64,000 bases of DNA from Candidatus Pantoea formicae (GTDB taxonomy: Bacteria; Pseudomonadota; Gammaproteobacteria; Enterobacterales; Enterobacteriaceae). Shown here piece by piece: positions 61,472 to 64,000 of the stretch (position 1 is its first letter; each line of letters begins with the position of its first letter). Made by a program: the position numbers and the translations under genes. Location of the stretch: positions 124,001-188,000 of the forward strand of contig NZ_VWXD01000007.1 of NCBI RefSeq assembly GCF_011752625.1, in the 5' to 3' direction. The notes beneath the pieces were generated by a model that was not told the DNA's origin, did not search any database, and worked only from the letters and a program-made list of their open reading frames with translations.

Positions 61472-63969
61472 AGAATTTGACGCAAACGTTGCTGGCAAGC
61501 TCGCTGGCGACGGCGCTGATGCTCGCCCCTGCCTGGGCAGAAACGCCAGCGGTGACGCAGGATAGCTCGGCACTGTCCAATGTGCCGCCACCGCAAGGTA
61601 TTCAAAGCGAGGCCGATACCCAGCTGCAACAGGCCGCAGGTGCCACACCTTATGCGCCGGTAGAAAACGCGCCAGCCAACGATGCCCCCGCTACCCCTGC
61701 CGCGACGGATACCCCAGCGGTGACCGATGCTCCAGCACCCGAAATGGTGTTGCCGACGGTGACTCCCGCGGCACCGGTTGCGCCTGCTGCGGCCAGCGCG
61801 ATGTTAAACCAGCCGGTCAGCAGCACGATTTCAGTGGCGCAGATGGGCCAGCCTCAAGGGATTACCCTGACCGGCGGCCAGCTGCAATCCGGTATCGTGT
61901 TCACTTTGCCAAGTGATGAAGTGATCACCAACGCGCATCTCAATCTGTCGCTGCGCGTCTCTGCCGCGCTGGCGGCGCGCAACACCTCACTGCAACTGAT
62001 GCTGAACGGCCAGCCGTTAGGAACGTTGCCGTTAGGTTCGAGTGACAGCGATGTCAGTGACTATCAGCTGGATATTCCGGCTGCGATGGTGGTGTCGAGC
62101 AACAACCTGAGCTTCAAAATCAACGATGCAGACAAATTGCTGTGCGAAAAAGAGAGCGCACAGCAGTACCAGGTCTCGATTCTGCCGAAAACCACGTTGA
62201 GCCTTGAAGGCCAGCAACTGAATATCGGCATTAGCCTGCGCAACTTCCCGCGTCCGTTTATGGATGTACAGCGCATGACGCCTGCCAGCGTGGCTTTTGG
62301 TTTTGCTGCCAACGTCGCACCGGACAGTGTCAGCGCAGCAGCCTTAGTGGCATCCTGGATGGGGATTCAATCCGACTATCGTGGCATTCGTTTCCCGGTG
62401 GTCCGTGGTGATTTGCCTGAACATAACGGCATTCTGGTCGGCCATCCGGGTGACAAGATTGGCAGTGTCACCCTACCTGCCACCAACGGTCCACTGCTGC
62501 AGGTGATCGATAACCCGAATAACCCGGTCTACAAGCTGCTTTTGGTGGTCGGTGCTGATGATGCGCAGCTGCGACAGGCGGCGAACCGTTTGACGACCCA
62601 GCCGCTGGCGACGGATGCCAGTAGCCTCAACGTGCAGCCACAGCAGATCGGCACGCGTAAGCCTTACGACGCACCGCGCTGGATTAATACCAGCCGTCCA
62701 GTCCGTCTGAGTGAGCTGCTGCGTAAAGATCAAAGCCTGACCACCACTGGTATCTGGCACGATGCGCTGAGCGTGAACTTCCGCGCTGCACCGGATCTGT
62801 TTATGTGGGATGGCGACACCATTCCCGTGGAGCTGCACTATCGCTTCCCGTCTGAGAGCTGGATTGATGAGAACAACTCGTTCCTCAACGTGATGATTAA
62901 CGGCACTTTCCTGCGCAATCTGACGGTGAACAAAGTCGGTCTACTGGAGAGCGCCTGGCATCGCTTGGGAGGAGACGCACGTCAAGAGCATTACACCCTG
63001 AAGCTGGATCCGTATCTGATTTACGGTGACAACCAGTTGGCGCTCTATTTCAACATCAAGCCGAAAGCGGATGCGCCTTGCGGTGTGCTGCTGAACAATA
63101 ACATTAAGAGCCGCATTGAAGATGATTCGTGGATCGATCTGAGCCACACACGTCACTTCACTATGCTGCCCAACCTGTCGTATTTCGTTGGTGCATCGTT
63201 CCCGTTCTCACGTCTGGCGGACTTCTCACAGACCACCTTGCTGCTGCCGGAAAAACCAACGGATGCCGAAATCTCGACGCTACTGGACATGTCTTCCCGT
63301 GCGGGTAATGCCACGGGTGTGCCACTGGTGCAGAACCAGGTTCTGTTTGGCCTGCCGAATGGCGGCACCAATCTGACGCGTCTGCAGCAGAGCGATTTGC
63401 TGGCGGTGAGCACCACGCAGAACAGTGAGTTCAATCAGCAGATGTTGGCCAACACGCCATATGAAACCAGCGGCAACACGCTGGGGGTGAAAGATCCCAC
63501 GACGTGGGACAAGCTGCGTGGCTGGCTGACCGGTGACTGGTATCGCCAGCAGCTGGATGCCGATCGCTACTTCTCCTCCAACGAAGCGTGGCGTGGTTTT
63601 GTTAGTTACCGCTCGCCGTGGAATGCGGACCGTTTAGTCGTCATGACCGTCGCAACCAGCGATCAGCAACTGCTGCGTCTGCATGAAGACCTTAACTCGG
63701 CGCGCATCAACGCAGGTATTCGCGGCGATACCGCCATCATTACCGATGAGAACGGTATTCGTAGCTTCCGCGTGGGGCCGCAGTTCCCGAGCGGGGAAAT
63801 GCCGTGGTACATGATGGTGGTGTGGTATGCCAACCAGCACTCCGTGTTGATGGCGCTGGCGGCACTGCTGCTTTCCGCGCTGGTCGGTGGTGGCGCTTGG
63901 GCGATGTTGAAACGTCATGCGTGGCGACGTCTCAATCCGAAGGCTGATAGCAAGTCCGGCAAGAAGTAA
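61468..63969 (+). CDS. bcsB: cellulose synthase periplasmic subunit BcsB
   Basis: This 833-residue protein has a signal peptide (TLLASSLATALMLAPAWA), a Pro/Ala/Thr-rich linker (residues about 30-115), the large periplasmic carbohydrate-binding and flavodoxin-like domains, and a C-terminal transmembrane anchor (VLMALAALLLSALVGGGAWA). It guides the nascent glucan out of BcsA and is needed for catalysis. The Pro-rich linker is longer than I recall for E. coli. Confidence 0.95.
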   Translation: MKNLTQTLLASSLATALMLAPAWAETPAVTQDSSALSNVPPPQGIQSEADTQLQQAAGATPYAPVENAPANDAPATPAATDTPAVTDAPAPEMVLPTVTPAAPVAPAAASAMLNQPVSSTISVAQMGQPQGITLTGGQLQSGIVFTLPSDEVITNAHLNLSLRVSAALAARNTSLQLMLNGQPLGTLPLGSSDSDVSDYQLDIPAAMVVSSNNLSFKINDADKLLCEKESAQQYQVSILPKTTLSLEGQQLNIGISLRNFPRPFMDVQRMTPASVAFGFAANVAPDSVSAAALVASWMGIQSDYRGIRFPVVRGDLPEHNGILVGHPGDKIGSVTLPATNGPLLQVIDNPNNPVYKLLLVVGADDAQLRQAANRLTTQPLATDASSLNVQPQQIGTRKPYDAPRWINTSRPVRLSELLRKDQSLTTTGIWHDALSVNFRAAPDLFMWDGDTIPVELHYRFPSESWIDENNSFLNVMINGTFLRNLTVNKVGLLESAWHRLGGDARQEHYTLKLDPYLIYGDNQLALYFNIKPKADAPCGVLLNNNIKSRIEDDSWIDLSHTRHFTMLPNLSYFVGASFPFSRLADFSQTTLLLPEKPTDAEISTLLDMSSRAGNATGVPLVQNQVLFGLPNGGTNLTRLQQSDLLAVSTTQNSEFNQQMLANTPYETSGNTLGVKDPTTWDKLRGWLTGDWYRQQLDADRYFSSNEAWRGFVSYRSPWNADRLVVMTVATSDQQLLRLHEDLNSARINAGIRGDTAIITDENGIRSFRVGPQFPSGEMPWYMMVVWYANQHSVLMALAALLLSALVGGGAWAMLKRHAWRRLNPKADSKSGKK

Positions 63970-63980
63970 GGATAAAAACA

Positions 63981-64000
63981 ATGAAAAAAAATCTGTTAAG
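63981..64000 (+). CDS. start of next bcs gene, probably bcsZ or bcsC
   Basis: Only ATG AAA AAA AAT CTG TTA and two bases are inside the window, with AAGGA 8 bases upstream. The beginning (MKKNLL) fits a signal peptide, as expected for the periplasmic endoglucanase BcsZ or the outer-membrane BcsC, which follow bcsB in related operons. The identity is inferred from order only. Confidence 0.5.

Noticed and set aside
1..64000. CRISPR array, prophage or insertion sequence
   Set aside because: No regularly spaced direct repeats, integrase, transposase or phage structural genes were seen anywhere in the window.

Overview
The window looks like a chromosomal segment of an enterobacterium, most likely the Pantoea/Erwinia side of Enterobacterales. 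This is inferred from the E. coli-like proteins and gene neighbourhoods (glyQS, selAB-yibF, fdoGHI-fdhE/fdhD, yibL-mtlR-mtlD-mtlA, eptB/tRNA-Pro/dppABCDF) and from a cellulose operon that opens with bcsO and bcsQ. No search was run, so the genus is an inference.

Layout. 0-4.7 kb: a leftward operon with RidA, a D-2-hydroxyacid dehydrogenase, an amino-acid-type binding protein, a fused permease-ATPase and the start of an FMN alpha-hydroxy-acid oxidoreductase. GTATAC palindromes lie upstream. 4.7-8.3 kb: glyQS and a ParDE-like toxin-antitoxin pair with a perfect operator palindrome. 8.4-18.9 kb: a selenoprotein block of selB, selA, yibF, fdhE, fdoI, fdoH and fdoG (UGA-Sec codon plus SECIS), with divergent fdhD. 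18.9-22 kb: a DeoR regulator, a class III aminotransferase and sodA. 22-24.4 kb: an AT-rich patch with a Tlde1-like (DUF2778) toxin interrupted by a stop codon, a small membrane protein beside it, and a VirK/YbjX protein. 24.4-29.8 kb: yibL, mtlR, mtlD, mtlA and yiaF, with four or five CRP sites before mtlA. 30-37.8 kb: a leftward operon of a cytosolic gamma-glutamyltransferase-like enzyme, a full peptide-type ABC importer and a GntR regulator with its own operator.

38.1-46.1 kb: a guanidine assimilation operon. A guanidine-I riboswitch with a terminator precedes an ABC transporter (three genes), two DUF1989 proteins (CgdA/CgdB-like) and a 1199-residue biotin carboxylase. A second, different guanidine riboswitch (guanidine-II/mini-ykkC, two ACGA-loop hairpins) sits inside the operon just before the carboxylase gene. 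No allophanate hydrolase gene follows. This is the most notable regulatory arrangement in the window.

46.3-50.5 kb: yiaG, a small HD-type alarmone-hydrolase-like gene, ohrR and ohr with matching operators, eptB and tRNA-Pro(UGG). 50.5-51.5 kb: non-coding DNA with two composite palindromic elements. 51.6-57.4 kb: dppABCDF, with a CA-rich GcvB-type target before dppA. 57.4-64 kb: bcsO, bcsQ, bcsA, bcsB and the first codons of the next gene.

Together the window is dominated by nitrogen and peptide acquisition (two peptide importers, one amino acid importer, guanidine use), anaerobic or microaerobic formate respiration through a selenoenzyme, oxidative stress functions (sodA, ohr) and envelope/exopolysaccharide genes.
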